Origin: Endozoicomonas sp. G2_2
Lineage (GTDB): Bacteria > Pseudomonadota > Gammaproteobacteria > Nevskiales > Salinisphaeraceae
Length of the DNA: 64,000 bases
NCBI RefSeq assembly: GCF_017744135.1
Contig: NZ_JAGHQU010000001.1
Location: forward strand, 248,001 to 312,000
Direction: 5' to 3'
Part shown: positions 27,302 to 35,372 of the stretch, piece after piece
How positions within the stretch are numbered: position 1 is the first letter of the stretch
How the letters are laid out: each line of letters opens with the position of its first letter
The notes under the pieces: generated by a model
The model's database searches: none
What the model saw: the letters and a program-made list of their open reading frames with translations, nothing else
What the model was told of the DNA's origin: nothing
Made by a program: the position numbers and the translations under genes

Positions 27302-28783
27302 ATGGACAGGCAACCGTCACTGTTCGGCGAAGCCGAGACCGCCAGCACACAGGTCGTGGCCCGGTTTGCGCCGCACTTCGACGCATGGAAAGTGCAGGCG
27401 CGCCGGCTGCTATCGGACGAGACGTCGCCTGAGCACGTTTGGTGGGAAGCCGACGGTGAACGAGCGGCCGTGTCGCCACCCGCCGAGCCCGCGTCGACGC
27501 CACGTGTTCCCAAGGCTTTCGTGAACATGGCACGGGCGGCCAGCTGTCATCGTAGCGAGGACCGCTGGGCGCTCCTGTATACGGTGCTCTGGCGGATTAC
27601 CCATGGCGAGCGTCACCTGATGCAGCTCGGCGGCGATCCGGACGTGGCACGGCTTACGCGCTACGCCAAGGCGGTGCGCCGGGACGTACACAAGATGAAG
27701 GCTTTCGTGCGATTTCGCGCGGTGCTCGAGCCCGACAGCGAGGACTGCGAGCCGCGGTATGTGGCCTGGTTCGAGCCGGAGCACGGCATCGTCGAGTACG
27801 CCAGCGGCTTCTTCAAACGCCGCTTTGCCAATATGCGCTGGTCCATTCTCACGCCGATGGGCTGTGCCCACTGGGAGGGTGCCGGCGAAGTCTGGTTTTC
27901 GGCGGCGGTCGATAAAGGCGCAGCACCCCGGGGCGATGCCCTCGAAGACGCCTGGCGGATCTACTACCGCAGCATATTCAATCCCGCGCGCGTCAAGATT
28001 CGGGCGATGCAGTCGGAAATGCCGCAGAAATACTGGAAGAACATGCCCGAGGCGCACTTGATCCCGGCGCTGATCCGGGACGCCGACCGGCGCGTGGCCG
28101 ACATGGAGCGCCAGACCCGCGAGCAGGACGCGCCGCGTTGCGGGCCGCGCCCTGCAAGCCCGGATACCGAGAACGCCGCTGCGATCGCGCGTGCGACGCC
28201 CGCCTCGATCGAGCGTCTGGCGCTCCAGGCGAAGACCTGCCGCAACTGTGCACTCTGGCAGCCGGCCACGCAGACCGTATTCGGGGAAGGGCCCAGCGAT
28301 GCGCGCATCATGCTCGTCGGCGAGCAGCCGGGCGATCACGAGGACCTCTCGGGCCGGCCGTTCGTCGGGCCGGCCGGGCAGTTGCTCGACCGTGCCCTCG
28401 CGGATGCGGGACTCGAGCGCGAGCGACTCTATCTCACCAACACCGTGAAGCACTTCAAGTTCGACAGTCGCGGCAAGACGCGCCTGCATTCCACGCCGGA
28501 CGACACCGAGGTGCGCGCCTGCAAGCCCTGGCTGGATAGCGAAATAGGGCTCGTCGATCCGGAGCTGGTCATCTGCCTCGGTGCCACGGCGGCGCGGGCG
28601 CTGCTGGGGCGCGCCGCTCGTGTCACGCGCGATCGCGGGCGCCCGATCGCATGGCAGGACCGCCGCTACTTACTTACCGTGCATCCCTCGTATCTGTTGC
28701 GTCGCGGCCATGCGGCGGCCAATGCGCCCGACTACCGGCGTTTCGTGAGCGATCTGTCCCAGGCGTTGCGCTGGTCGGCGTGA
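27302..28783 (+). CDS. Fusion of TIGR03915-type DNA-metabolism domain with UdgX-like uracil-DNA glycosylase
   Basis: 493 residues; the ATG at 27302 is 10 nt after the radical-SAM stop, so one operon. Residues about 20-270 match the DNA-metabolism protein family that accompanies the radical SAM partner (LLYTVLWRITHGE, MKAFVRFRAV, FFKRRFANMRWSILTP). Residues about 300-490 are a family-4/UdgX uracil-DNA glycosylase with GEQPGDHED (340-348), GRPFVGPAGQLLD, Fe-S cysteines C313, C316, C407 and C425, and TVHPSYLLR. The UdgX R-loop reads KTRLH (392-396), keeping His396, the residue that forms the covalent DNA bond in UdgX. It should act in uracil-DNA repair under SOS control. Confidence 0.88.
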   Translation: MDRQPSLFGEAETASTQVVARFAPHFDAWKVQARRLLSDETSPEHVWWEADGERAAVSPPAEPASTPRVPKAFVNMARAASCHRSEDRWALLYTVLWRITHGERHLMQLGGDPDVARLTRYAKAVRRDVHKMKAFVRFRAVLEPDSEDCEPRYVAWFEPEHGIVEYASGFFKRRFANMRWSILTPMGCAHWEGAGEVWFSAAVDKGAAPRGDALEDAWRIYYRSIFNPARVKIRAMQSEMPQKYWKNMPEAHLIPALIRDADRRVADMERQTREQDAPRCGPRPASPDTENAAAIARATPASIERLALQAKTCRNCALWQPATQTVFGEGPSDARIMLVGEQPGDHEDLSGRPFVGPAGQLLDRALADAGLERERLYLTNTVKHFKFDSRGKTRLHSTPDDTEVRACKPWLDSEIGLVDPELVICLGATAARALLGRAARVTRDRGRPIAWQDRRYLLTVHPSYLLRRGHAAANAPDYRRFVSDLSQALRWSA

Positions 28784-28895
28784 CCGGGCCCGATGCGCCG
28801 CATCCGGTTGGCTCGGTTTGGCTGGACGCGTTTCGACGTCGGTGCCGCTTATCGCGGCGCGCAGGGCTCGCGTGCCGCTGAAGGCGCAGGTCCGG

Positions 28896-28926
28896 GCATA
28901 AAAAAACCGCCCTCATCGAGGGCGGT
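28896..28926 (-). terminator. Rho-independent terminator of the PEP-CTERM gene
   Basis: Perfect 9-bp stem ACCGCCCTC (28906-28914) with GAGGGCGGT (28918-28926), 3-nt loop, followed on the minus strand by seven T. It lies 42 nt past the stop of the gene ending at 28968. Confidence 0.93.
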
Positions 28927-28967
28927 AACTCTGCACACGGGTTCTTCTTGCGTTCGTGGGGTCGCGT

Positions 28968-29738
28968 TCAGATCGCGAGCGTGGTGTCGTCGGAGCGGCG
29001 CGATCGACGAGCCGCCACACCGACGCCGATCAGGCCGAGGCCGAAGAGCGCGAGCGCCAGTTCCGAGGGTTCCGGCACGTTGACGGAGTAGATCGACTCG
29101 GCGATGAACACGAAGTCCTGGAAGTCCTGGTCGGAGCCCGGAAGGAAGGTGTCTTCCCAGCCGAAAATATACTCGTTGGAGCCCCACGCCCCAGCCGCGC
29201 TGTTACCGACCTGAATGATTTCGTCATCGTTACCCTGGTAGGCGACCATGTACTGGTTGCCATCGTCGTTCAGGCCCGGGCTCGAGTAGAAGATACCGTT
29301 CGGGGTGTCGAGGTAGAACCCGAACAGCGAGTCCGAGAAGAACGTGCCGGTCGCGTTGCCCAGGCCGAGAACGACCTGGTTCGAGGTGTCGAAGCCGATC
29401 ACCTGCTGGGAGCCGGTCGAGGCAGAGCCGTTGTAGAGCTCGACCCGGTTGGTCTTGTCGGCCGCGTCGAAAATGCCCAGCGCGTTGGACCCCGAGTTTG
29501 CCGTGATCTCGATGATGATCTGGCTGAAGCTGCCGCCCGAGCCCTGGACTTTCCAGAAGCTGCTCGGTGTGTACTGGTCGGCGTTCACATCGATGAAGTT
29601 GTCGCCGTCGACCGCGATGTCGCCGAGGATCTGCTGGAGCGATGTTTCGCTGCCGGTCTGTACGGTAACCGCAAACGCCTGGCCGGCAAGAAGCAGCGAG
29701 CCCGCGGTTACGGTGAGTAGATGTCTGAAAATTTTCAT
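28968..29738 (-). CDS. PEP-CTERM sorting-domain protein with DUF4114-like domain
   Basis: 256 residues. It has a Sec signal peptide (residues 1-23, cleaving after AFA). The C-terminal exosortase signal is complete: VPEPSELALALFGLGLIG hydrophobic helix then basic RRSRRS. It is therefore exported, anchored, and processed by an exosortase encoded elsewhere. The central part is rich in Gly, Ser, Asn and Asp. FGWEDTFLPGSDQDFQDFVF resembles the calcium-type motif of DUF4114. Such proteins associate with exopolysaccharide or floc formation. Codon use is richer in Asn, Ile and Gln than its neighbours. It is a single-gene unit with its own sigma-54-type promoter and terminator. Confidence 0.9.
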   Translation of the reverse strand: MKIFRHLLTVTAGSLLLAGQAFAVTVQTGSETSLQQILGDIAVDGDNFIDVNADQYTPSSFWKVQGSGGSFSQIIIEITANSGSNALGIFDAADKTNRVELYNGSASTGSQQVIGFDTSNQVVLGLGNATGTFFSDSLFGFYLDTPNGIFYSSPGLNDDGNQYMVAYQGNDDEIIQVGNSAAGAWGSNEYIFGWEDTFLPGSDQDFQDFVFIAESIYSVNVPEPSELALALFGLGLIGVGVAARRSRRSDDTTLAI

Positions 29739-29812
29739 GGTGCTTTCCCTGCTTGCCCGTGGGTTGCGAATCCACTTGGTTGCGTGCGGCGAAGTGCCGG
29801 CAGGGCAGGTAA

Positions 29813-29828
29813 AGCAAGCGGTGTGCCA
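29813..29828 (-). promoter_or_regulatory. Sigma-54 (RpoN) promoter of the PEP-CTERM gene
   Basis: On the minus strand the sequence TGGCACACCGCTTGCT matches the -24/-12 consensus TGGCAC-N5-TTGCW at every fixed position, with the required 10 nt between GG and GC. The start would fall near 29802, leaving a leader of about 60 nt. PEP-CTERM genes are known to be driven by RpoN with the PrsK/PrsR system. Confidence 0.85.
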
Positions 29829-30231
29829 GTGTTCAAGTTATTGAAAAATGGTAATAAAGTTGCACGCCTAATGTTCGCAGGGCCGCGTGTGTAAGACGCG
29901 TCGACGCTTTTACTGGCGAGCGCCGCGCGGATCTCGGTGGACGACAACGCGCGGTCGGCATGCCGCGCTCGATGGCGCGGTCCGACATAAGCGCAAGTGC
30001 ATGAAAAATTGTGTTTTCTGTTGCACGACGAGAGCGCGTCCCGGCGTCTCGCCGCAAGCTGCGAATGCGTGCCGCCGACCTGTGTCGTCGCGTAAGCTTT
30101 GGCGACATGTGATCGATCGCCGTGTGATCGTTGGCGACGAAAAACGACGCCGAAATGGGTGTTCGTCGCCATACATGACAACGCCATATCCCGGTAGCCT
30201 GCGATAACGACATAAAACGAAAGGAAAAAAC
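29829..30231. other. Intergenic region with no gene seen
   Basis: About 400 nt between the sigma-54 promoter and the SDR gene. The first 50 nt (to about 29878) are AT-rich, suitable for an enhancer-binding region. The short frames here have no ribosome sites or family resemblance. No repeat or RNA gene is recognised. Confidence 0.5.
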
Positions 30232-31161
30232 ATGCCCGGTTGGGACATTGCGGACATCCCCCATCTCACAGGCCGGACTGCGGTCGTAACGGGCGCGAAC
30301 AGCGGCCTGGGGCTGGAAACGGCGCGTGCGCTCGCTGGCGCCGGTGCGCAGGTGGTTTTGGCCTGTCGCAACATCGGCAAGGGCGAGCATGCGGCCGAAC
30401 AGATTCGCCGCGACCACCCGGCGGCGCGCCTGCAAGTCATGCCGCTGGATCTTGCCGACTTGTCGAGCGTCGAATCGTTTGTCGCGGATCTGTGTGCGAG
30501 TCACGAACGGCTGGATATGCTGGTCAACAATGCGGGTGTCATGGCGTTGCCCTTGCGCCGCACGGCCGATGGGTTCGAGATGCAGATCGGCACCAACCAC
30601 CTCGGCCACTTCGCACTGACGGGCCGTTTGCTGGACCGGCTCCGGGCCACACCCGGCGCGCGAGTGGTCACCGTGTCGAGTCTGGCCCATACGTTCGGGC
30701 GTATCGATACCGACGACCTCAACTGGAATACGCGCGGCTACAAGCGCTGGCTGGCCTATGGCCAGGCCAAGCTCGCCAACCTGATGTTCGCGCTGGAGTT
30801 CGACCGGCGCCTGCGTGCTGCCGGGGTGGACGTGATCAGTGCAGCCGCCCATCCCGGCTATGCCGCGACCCACCTGCAGCTCGCGGGGCCCGAAATGAGC
30901 GGCTCGCGGCTTGCGGCGACGGGTATGCGGCTGGCCAACCGCGTGTTCGCGCAGTCGCAGCGCCGGGGTGCCTTGCCGAGTCTCTATGCGGCGACCGCGA
31001 ACGACGTATGCGGTGGTGACTATTTCGGCCCCGACGGGCTGCGCGAGTTCTGGGGCAAGCCTACGCGGGTGAAACCCGCGGGGCGCGCGTTGAAGCGGGA
31101 CACCGCCGCGCGGCTCTGGGCCGTATCCGAGCAGCTCACCGGCGTGGCCTACGGCATCTGA
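30232..31161 (+). CDS. Short-chain dehydrogenase/reductase (retinol-dehydrogenase-like)
   Basis: 309 residues; ribosome site AAAGGA upstream of the ATG at 30232. Classical SDR with the NAD(P) loop TGANSGLG (residues 20-27), LDLADL, NNAGVMA, the catalytic Ser in TVSSLAH and YxxxK in YGQAK, plus HPGYAATHL. Arg in ACRN after the second strand suggests NADPH preference. The length and WxxxDIP start resemble the bacterial retinol dehydrogenase/WW-oxidoreductase-like group. The substrate is unknown. Confidence 0.9.
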   Translation: MPGWDIADIPHLTGRTAVVTGANSGLGLETARALAGAGAQVVLACRNIGKGEHAAEQIRRDHPAARLQVMPLDLADLSSVESFVADLCASHERLDMLVNNAGVMALPLRRTADGFEMQIGTNHLGHFALTGRLLDRLRATPGARVVTVSSLAHTFGRIDTDDLNWNTRGYKRWLAYGQAKLANLMFALEFDRRLRAAGVDVISAAAHPGYAATHLQLAGPEMSGSRLAATGMRLANRVFAQSQRRGALPSLYAATANDVCGGDYFGPDGLREFWGKPTRVKPAGRALKRDTAARLWAVSEQLTGVAYGI

Positions 31162-31225
31162 GGTTTCAACGCCCTGCGAAACGGGTCGGGCCTCGTCATG
31201 GGGGCCATGCACGGGCATGATCGTT

Positions 31226-31256
31226 AACGCCCGGTCAACGCCCGGTCAACGCCCGG
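31226..31256 (+). repeat. Short tandem repeat, 11-bp unit
   Basis: AACGCCCGGTC is repeated 2.8 times in the leader of the HTH regulator gene, 36 nt before its start. It may be a slippage product or a regulator-binding array. Confidence 0.6.
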
Positions 31257-31291
31257 AACGCGCACGACACCGCGCAAACACAGGAGCATGC

Positions 31292-31951
31292 ATGGCACGC
31301 AAACGCGAGGGTGAGCGCAGCAGTCTGCTCGGACAAGTCACCAGCTTGACCAGCAGCCTGTCCAAGAGCGCGTTGAGTGCGCTTGCCAGCCGTGTGGGCG
31401 GTCTTACGCTCGACATCGGCCGTACGATCATCCTGGATCGCGCCCAGCGCCGGCTGCTGTCCGAAGAGCAGCGGGCGTGGATGGTACGCGCCGGCGAGGC
31501 GATTCAGGACGCGCGCCAGACGGCCGGACTGTCGCGCGACGATCTGGCGCGTGCGCTGGACCTGGAGGACAAGACCGTTCTGCAGGCCATGGAGCAGGGC
31601 TCGGCTACAGTGTCCTTCGACATGATTCTGCGCCTGACGTCGCTGCTCGCGCGCAACGACCCCATCCCGTTCCTGATTCAGCTCGTGCGCGGCTTCAATC
31701 CGCGTTTGTGGGCGCTGGCCGAGGACTGGGGCGTGGGCCGGTTGCCGACCATGGTCGAGCGCGATCGCAAGTGGATCAACATATATCGCGGCAACGAGGC
31801 GGCGCGCCAGCTGCCGGAGGCCGATTTCGACGAGGTGATCGCCTTCTGTGAAAGCGCGCTAACCATGGCCGTACAGTTCAAACAGACCGGTCGAGCGCCC
31901 AGCGTCGCGCCGCGGCCGGGCACCGACGACACGGACGAACCCGGCCGCTGA
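31292..31951 (+). CDS. XRE-like helix-turn-helix protein
   Basis: 219 residues; the ATG at 31292 has AGGAG seven bases upstream. A longer start at 31217 is unlikely. After a Ser/Leu-rich helical N-terminus, residues about 64-125 form an XRE-type HTH: MVRAGEAIQDARQTAGLSRDDLARALDLEDKTVLQAMEQG (split here only for description). The C-terminal domain (130-200) contains a WALAEDWGVGRLPT segment of unknown role. It is likely a DNA-binding regulator. It converges with the crotonase gene with a 6-nt gap. Confidence 0.75.
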   Translation: MARKREGERSSLLGQVTSLTSSLSKSALSALASRVGGLTLDIGRTIILDRAQRRLLSEEQRAWMVRAGEAIQDARQTAGLSRDDLARALDLEDKTVLQAMEQGSATVSFDMILRLTSLLARNDPIPFLIQLVRGFNPRLWALAEDWGVGRLPTMVERDRKWINIYRGNEAARQLPEADFDEVIAFCESALTMAVQFKQTGRAPSVAPRPGTDDTDEPGR

Positions 31952-31957
31952 GGCCGC

Positions 31958-32725
31958 TCATATTCCGTCGAAGCGCCCGCCACGGCCGGCGCCGTGCGCG
32001 AAGCGATCGGCGCCGTCTGCCGCCTGATCGATGGATTGCAGCCCGTGGCGGAATTCGTTGGCGAGTGCGGCGTCGTGATCGAGCGACCACTGCTCGATCG
32101 CCGAGGCGCGATCGTGGCGCATACAGTCCTGCGGAAAACCCGCGATCTGCTGGGCGAGTTCGAGCGCTGAATCGAGTGCGCTGCCGTCATCGACCACGCG
32201 ATTGGCCAGTCCCCAGGCCAGCGCCTCCTCGGCACCGACCGCGCGGCCGGTCAGGATCATGTCCATCGCGCGCGAGGCGCCGATGAGCCGCGGCAGGCGC
32301 ACGGTGCCGCCGTCTATCAGCGGCACGCCCCAACGCCGACAGAACACGCCGAACACCGCCGAGCGTTCCATCACCCGCAGGTCGCACCAGCAGGCCAGTT
32401 CCAACCCGCCGGCGACCGCCGCACCGGCCACTGCGGCGATCACCGGCTTGGAAAGGCGCATGCGGCTCGGGCCCATCGGCGCATCGCCGTCCGGATCGAC
32501 GCGGTTGCGCCGCTCGCCCGAAGCCACCGCCTTGAGATCGGCGCCGGCACAGAAATGGCCGCCCGTGCCGGACAGGATGGCGACGCGCGATGCGTCGTCC
32601 GCTTCGAATTCGCGGAATGCGGCGGTGAGCGCTTCGGCGGTGGGGCGATCCACGGCATTGCGTGCCTCGGCTCGATCGATTCTCACGATGAAGATCGCGT
32701 CGCGATGTTCGGTGGTCACGGTCAT
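31958..32725 (-). CDS. Crotonase / enoyl-CoA hydratase family protein
   Basis: 255 residues from the ATG at 32725. It has the crotonase fold with the oxyanion-hole segment GGHFCAGADLKAVAS and a second region KPVIAAVAGAAVAGGLELACWCDLR. The Glu of LEL is present. The usual second catalytic Glu region reads GVPLIDGGTVRLPRLIG, with Asp-Gly-Gly in place of the common Pro-Glu. Hydratase activity is therefore uncertain, and isomerase or hydrolase roles are possible. It lies 31 nt after the methyltransferase gene on the same strand and is probably co-transcribed. Confidence 0.87.
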   Translation of the reverse strand: MTVTTEHRDAIFIVRIDRAEARNAVDRPTAEALTAAFREFEADDASRVAILSGTGGHFCAGADLKAVASGERRNRVDPDGDAPMGPSRMRLSKPVIAAVAGAAVAGGLELACWCDLRVMERSAVFGVFCRRWGVPLIDGGTVRLPRLIGASRAMDMILTGRAVGAEEALAWGLANRVVDDGSALDSALELAQQIAGFPQDCMRHDRASAIEQWSLDHDAALANEFRHGLQSIDQAADGADRFAHGAGRGGRFDGI

Positions 32726-32756
32726 GGGTGGTTTCCGCTCGAAGGGGTCGCCGCGG

Positions 32757-33368
32757 TCAGACGGCTTCGCCCCAGTAGTTGTAGGTGAGCACGCGCGGGC
32801 CCGGGATATAGCCCTGTTGCAGGTCGTCGACCTTGAAACCGGCCGCTTCGAGCAGCGCCGGCACGTCACGATCCATATGGCAATCGCCGGCGATACGTCG
32901 CCAGGCGGGTGTCAGGCGGCGCTGCCAGCGCGCGATCGACGGTTCCGGCGCCAGGCCGTGTTCGCAGAACAGCAGCCGACCACCGGGCCGCAGCGTGCGC
33001 TTCATCTCGCGCAGGGCGGCAACGGGATCAGGGATGCTGCACAGGGTGTAGGTGAGCACCACGGTATCGAAGCGATCGTTTTCGACCGGTATCCGTTCGG
33101 CAGACAGGGCCAGCAGTTCGAGGTCCAGGCCGGTGCCGCACAGGCGTTTGCGGGTGGTTCGGTTCATCTGGCTCGCCGGGTCAAGCCCCCAGATGCGCTC
33201 GATATGTTCGGCGCGATAATGCGGCAGGTTGAGTCCGGTGCCGATACCCACTTCCAGCACTTCGCCGCGCGCCAGCGGCACGATCCTGTCGCGCTGGCGG
33301 CGGACCGGGCGCACGCCGCAGGCCAAATCCAGCAGGCGCGGCAGGCAATAGCGTTCGTAGAAAGTCAT
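32757..33368 (-). CDS. Class I SAM-dependent methyltransferase
   Basis: 203 residues. Motif I is VLEVGIGTGLNLPHY (residues about 37-51), the acidic loop is WGLDPASQM, and LTYTLCSIPDP plus LRPGGRLLFCEHG complete the SAM-binding fold. The pattern and YYER/FYERY start resemble methyltransferase-like 7/UbiE-related enzymes. The methyl acceptor cannot be predicted. It heads a likely two-gene unit with the crotonase gene. Confidence 0.87.
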   Translation of the reverse strand: MTFYERYCLPRLLDLACGVRPVRRQRDRIVPLARGEVLEVGIGTGLNLPHYRAEHIERIWGLDPASQMNRTTRKRLCGTGLDLELLALSAERIPVENDRFDTVVLTYTLCSIPDPVAALREMKRTLRPGGRLLFCEHGLAPEPSIARWQRRLTPAWRRIAGDCHMDRDVPALLEAAGFKVDDLQQGYIPGPRVLTYNYWGEAV

Positions 33369-33487
33369 GGTCGGCCAATGAAAATACAGATTCTACGTTT
33401 AGCATGCGCGGCACCGGCGTCGCCGGCCGGGGTTGAATCGCTAGGATTCAAGGGCACGTTCAAGATTAGTCCAAGCGAGGTGCGGCC

Positions 33488-34144
33488 ATGCAAACAATCA
33501 AGATTGATCTGGTATCCGATGTCGTCTGCCCCTGGTGCGCCATCGGCGATGCGCGTTTACAGCAGGCGATGGATCGCCTCGCTAACGACTATGCCTTGGA
33601 AGTGGAATGGCATCCGTTTTTGCTCAACCCGGACGTGCCGCCCGAAGGGCGCGACATCCTGGAGCATTTGAGCGTGAAGTACGGCCGCAGCGAAGAGGAA
33701 ATGAAAGCCGCGCAGCACGACATCATCGGTGCCGCGCGCGAGCTGGGGCTGAACTTCGAGCAAGCGCTGGAACGCCGTTCCTGGCGCACTTTCGATACCC
33801 ATCGCGTACTGGCCTATGCCAAGGAACAGGGGCAGGACGCCGCCTTCAACCGCGCCCTGTTCGAAGCCTACTTCGGCCGCGCCGAAAGCCCGACCGATCC
33901 CGAGGTGCTGGTGCCGATCGCCGAATCCCTGGGGCTGGACGGCGCCCGCGTGCGCGACATACTGGCCTCGAACGAGTACGCCGAACAGGTCGAACGCGAG
34001 ATCGCGTACTGGCAGTCGCTGGGCGTGTCGTCGGTACCGTCGTTCATCGTCGACAACAAGTACCTGCTCGCCGGTGCCCAGCCGCCCGATGCGCTGGCCG
34101 ATGCCCTGCGTCAGATTGCCGGCGAGCGCACCGCCGGCGCCTGA
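33488..34144 (+). CDS. DsbA-family oxidoreductase (FrnE-like)
   Basis: 218 residues, ribosome site GAGGTG nine bases upstream. A thioredoxin fold with an N-terminal CPWC active site (VVCPWCAIG, Cys at 14 and 17), no signal peptide, and a GVSSVPSFIVDN cis-Pro segment. It is of the cytosolic FrnE/polyketide-biosynthesis thiol oxidoreductase type. It probably catalyses disulfide exchange or isomerisation in the cytoplasm; the partner is unknown. It converges with the MscS gene. Confidence 0.92.
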   Translation: MQTIKIDLVSDVVCPWCAIGDARLQQAMDRLANDYALEVEWHPFLLNPDVPPEGRDILEHLSVKYGRSEEEMKAAQHDIIGAARELGLNFEQALERRSWRTFDTHRVLAYAKEQGQDAAFNRALFEAYFGRAESPTDPEVLVPIAESLGLDGARVRDILASNEYAEQVEREIAYWQSLGVSSVPSFIVDNKYLLAGAQPPDALADALRQIAGERTAGA

Positions 34145-34158
34145 GCGTTAGATGGCCA

Positions 34159-35250
34159 CTATTCAGTCGTGTTGGCCGGCGGGCGCGTGGGTTCGGGTAC
34201 GTCGGTGTCGCTGACCCGCGCACGCACGTTGGGCAGATAGGCTGGATATTCGCGCTGGATGAAGTCCAGCAGTGCTTCGCGGATACGACAGCGCAGATGC
34301 CAGAGTTCGATCGAATCGTTCGCGCTCATGAGAAAACGAATCTGCATCGCATGCTCGCCGGATTCGACGACCTGTGTCGTGCCGATGAGTTCGTCCCAGG
34401 CGCCGTCGGCCTTTAGCAGACGTTCGAACTCCGCGCGCAGCGGCGGCACCGGCATGCGATAGTCCAGCCACATGAAGACGGGGCCCATGAGGCTGGTCGG
34501 GCGTCGTGTCCAGTTCTCGAACGGGTTCTCGATGAACCACTGCAGCGGCACGATCAGGCGGCGCAGATCCCAGGTACGCAGCACCACATAGGTGGTGGTG
34601 ACTTCCTCGACCCAGCACCACTCGTCCTTGAACTTGAGCACGTCCTCGATGCGAAACGGCTGCGACAGCGCGATCTGCAGCCCGGCCAGCAGGTTGGACA
34701 GCACCGGCCGCGCCGCAAAACCGATGATCAGGCCGCCGATGCCGGCCGAGGCGAGCAGACTGGTACCCAGCTGGCGGATCGAGGGAAACGTCATCAGCGC
34801 GGCCGAGATGCCGATGATGGCCACCAGCACAGTCAGCCCGCGGGTGAGAAAACGCGCCTGCGTCTCGACCCGGCGCGCGACGTGATGGCGGCCCTCGACC
34901 GCCGGGTTGAGGCGAACGATCACGTCGCCGATGGCCGTGATCGCCTTCAGGGCTGCCCAGGTCAGCGCCAGGATGAGGCACAGGCTATTGATATGCCTTA
35001 GCGCGGCCATCCACGGCACGCCGTGGTCGCTGGCATGCCAGACCGCCTGCAGCGCCAGCAGAAAGACGACCACGCCACCGGCGCGATCGCACTGCTGGAG
35101 AAATTCGCGCGCAATGGCGCGGCGCTGGATCAGCCGATAACCCAGGCGAACGAGCAGTGCGTAGATCGCCGTTGCGGCGACTGCGGTCCCGAAACCGGCG
35201 AACAGGGTGACGGCCCAGGCGCTCACGCTGGGATCTATCGCATCGAGCAT
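34159..35250 (-). CDS. Mechanosensitive ion channel (MscS family, long N-terminus)
   Basis: 363 residues. The ATG at 35250 has GGAG seven bases upstream and is preferred over ATGs at 35337 and 35292. About five transmembrane helices (residues 8-30, 50-68, 78-98, 130-150, 155-175) precede the pore region LGTSLLASAGIGGLIIGFAARPVLSNLLAG and the beta domain PFRIEDVLKFKDEWCWVEEVTTTYVVLRTWDLRRLIVP. It is a YbdG/YnaI-like gated osmolyte channel. Stop and start signals show no coupling to neighbours. Confidence 0.9.
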   Translation of the reverse strand: MLDAIDPSVSAWAVTLFAGFGTAVAATAIYALLVRLGYRLIQRRAIAREFLQQCDRAGGVVVFLLALQAVWHASDHGVPWMAALRHINSLCLILALTWAALKAITAIGDVIVRLNPAVEGRHHVARRVETQARFLTRGLTVLVAIIGISAALMTFPSIRQLGTSLLASAGIGGLIIGFAARPVLSNLLAGLQIALSQPFRIEDVLKFKDEWCWVEEVTTTYVVLRTWDLRRLIVPLQWFIENPFENWTRRPTSLMGPVFMWLDYRMPVPPLRAEFERLLKADGAWDELIGTTQVVESGEHAMQIRFLMSANDSIELWHLRCRIREALLDFIQREYPAYLPNVRARVSDTDVPEPTRPPANTTE

Positions 35251-35372
35251 TACGCGCTCCGTGGCCGGACGTTTCTCCGGCGCGCAGGACATGACCAGGT
35301 GCCATGCAGTTTCCCTGCCATCGGCCGGCGCTGGCAATCACCGCCGTGCGGCGTCGCGCCGCGGCGTGTGTC

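Noticed and set aside
29833-31218. A 461-codon minus-strand frame over the SDR gene and its upstream region
   Set aside because: The SDR on the plus strand has complete catalytic and cofactor motifs and a strong ribosome site. The antisense frame has none.
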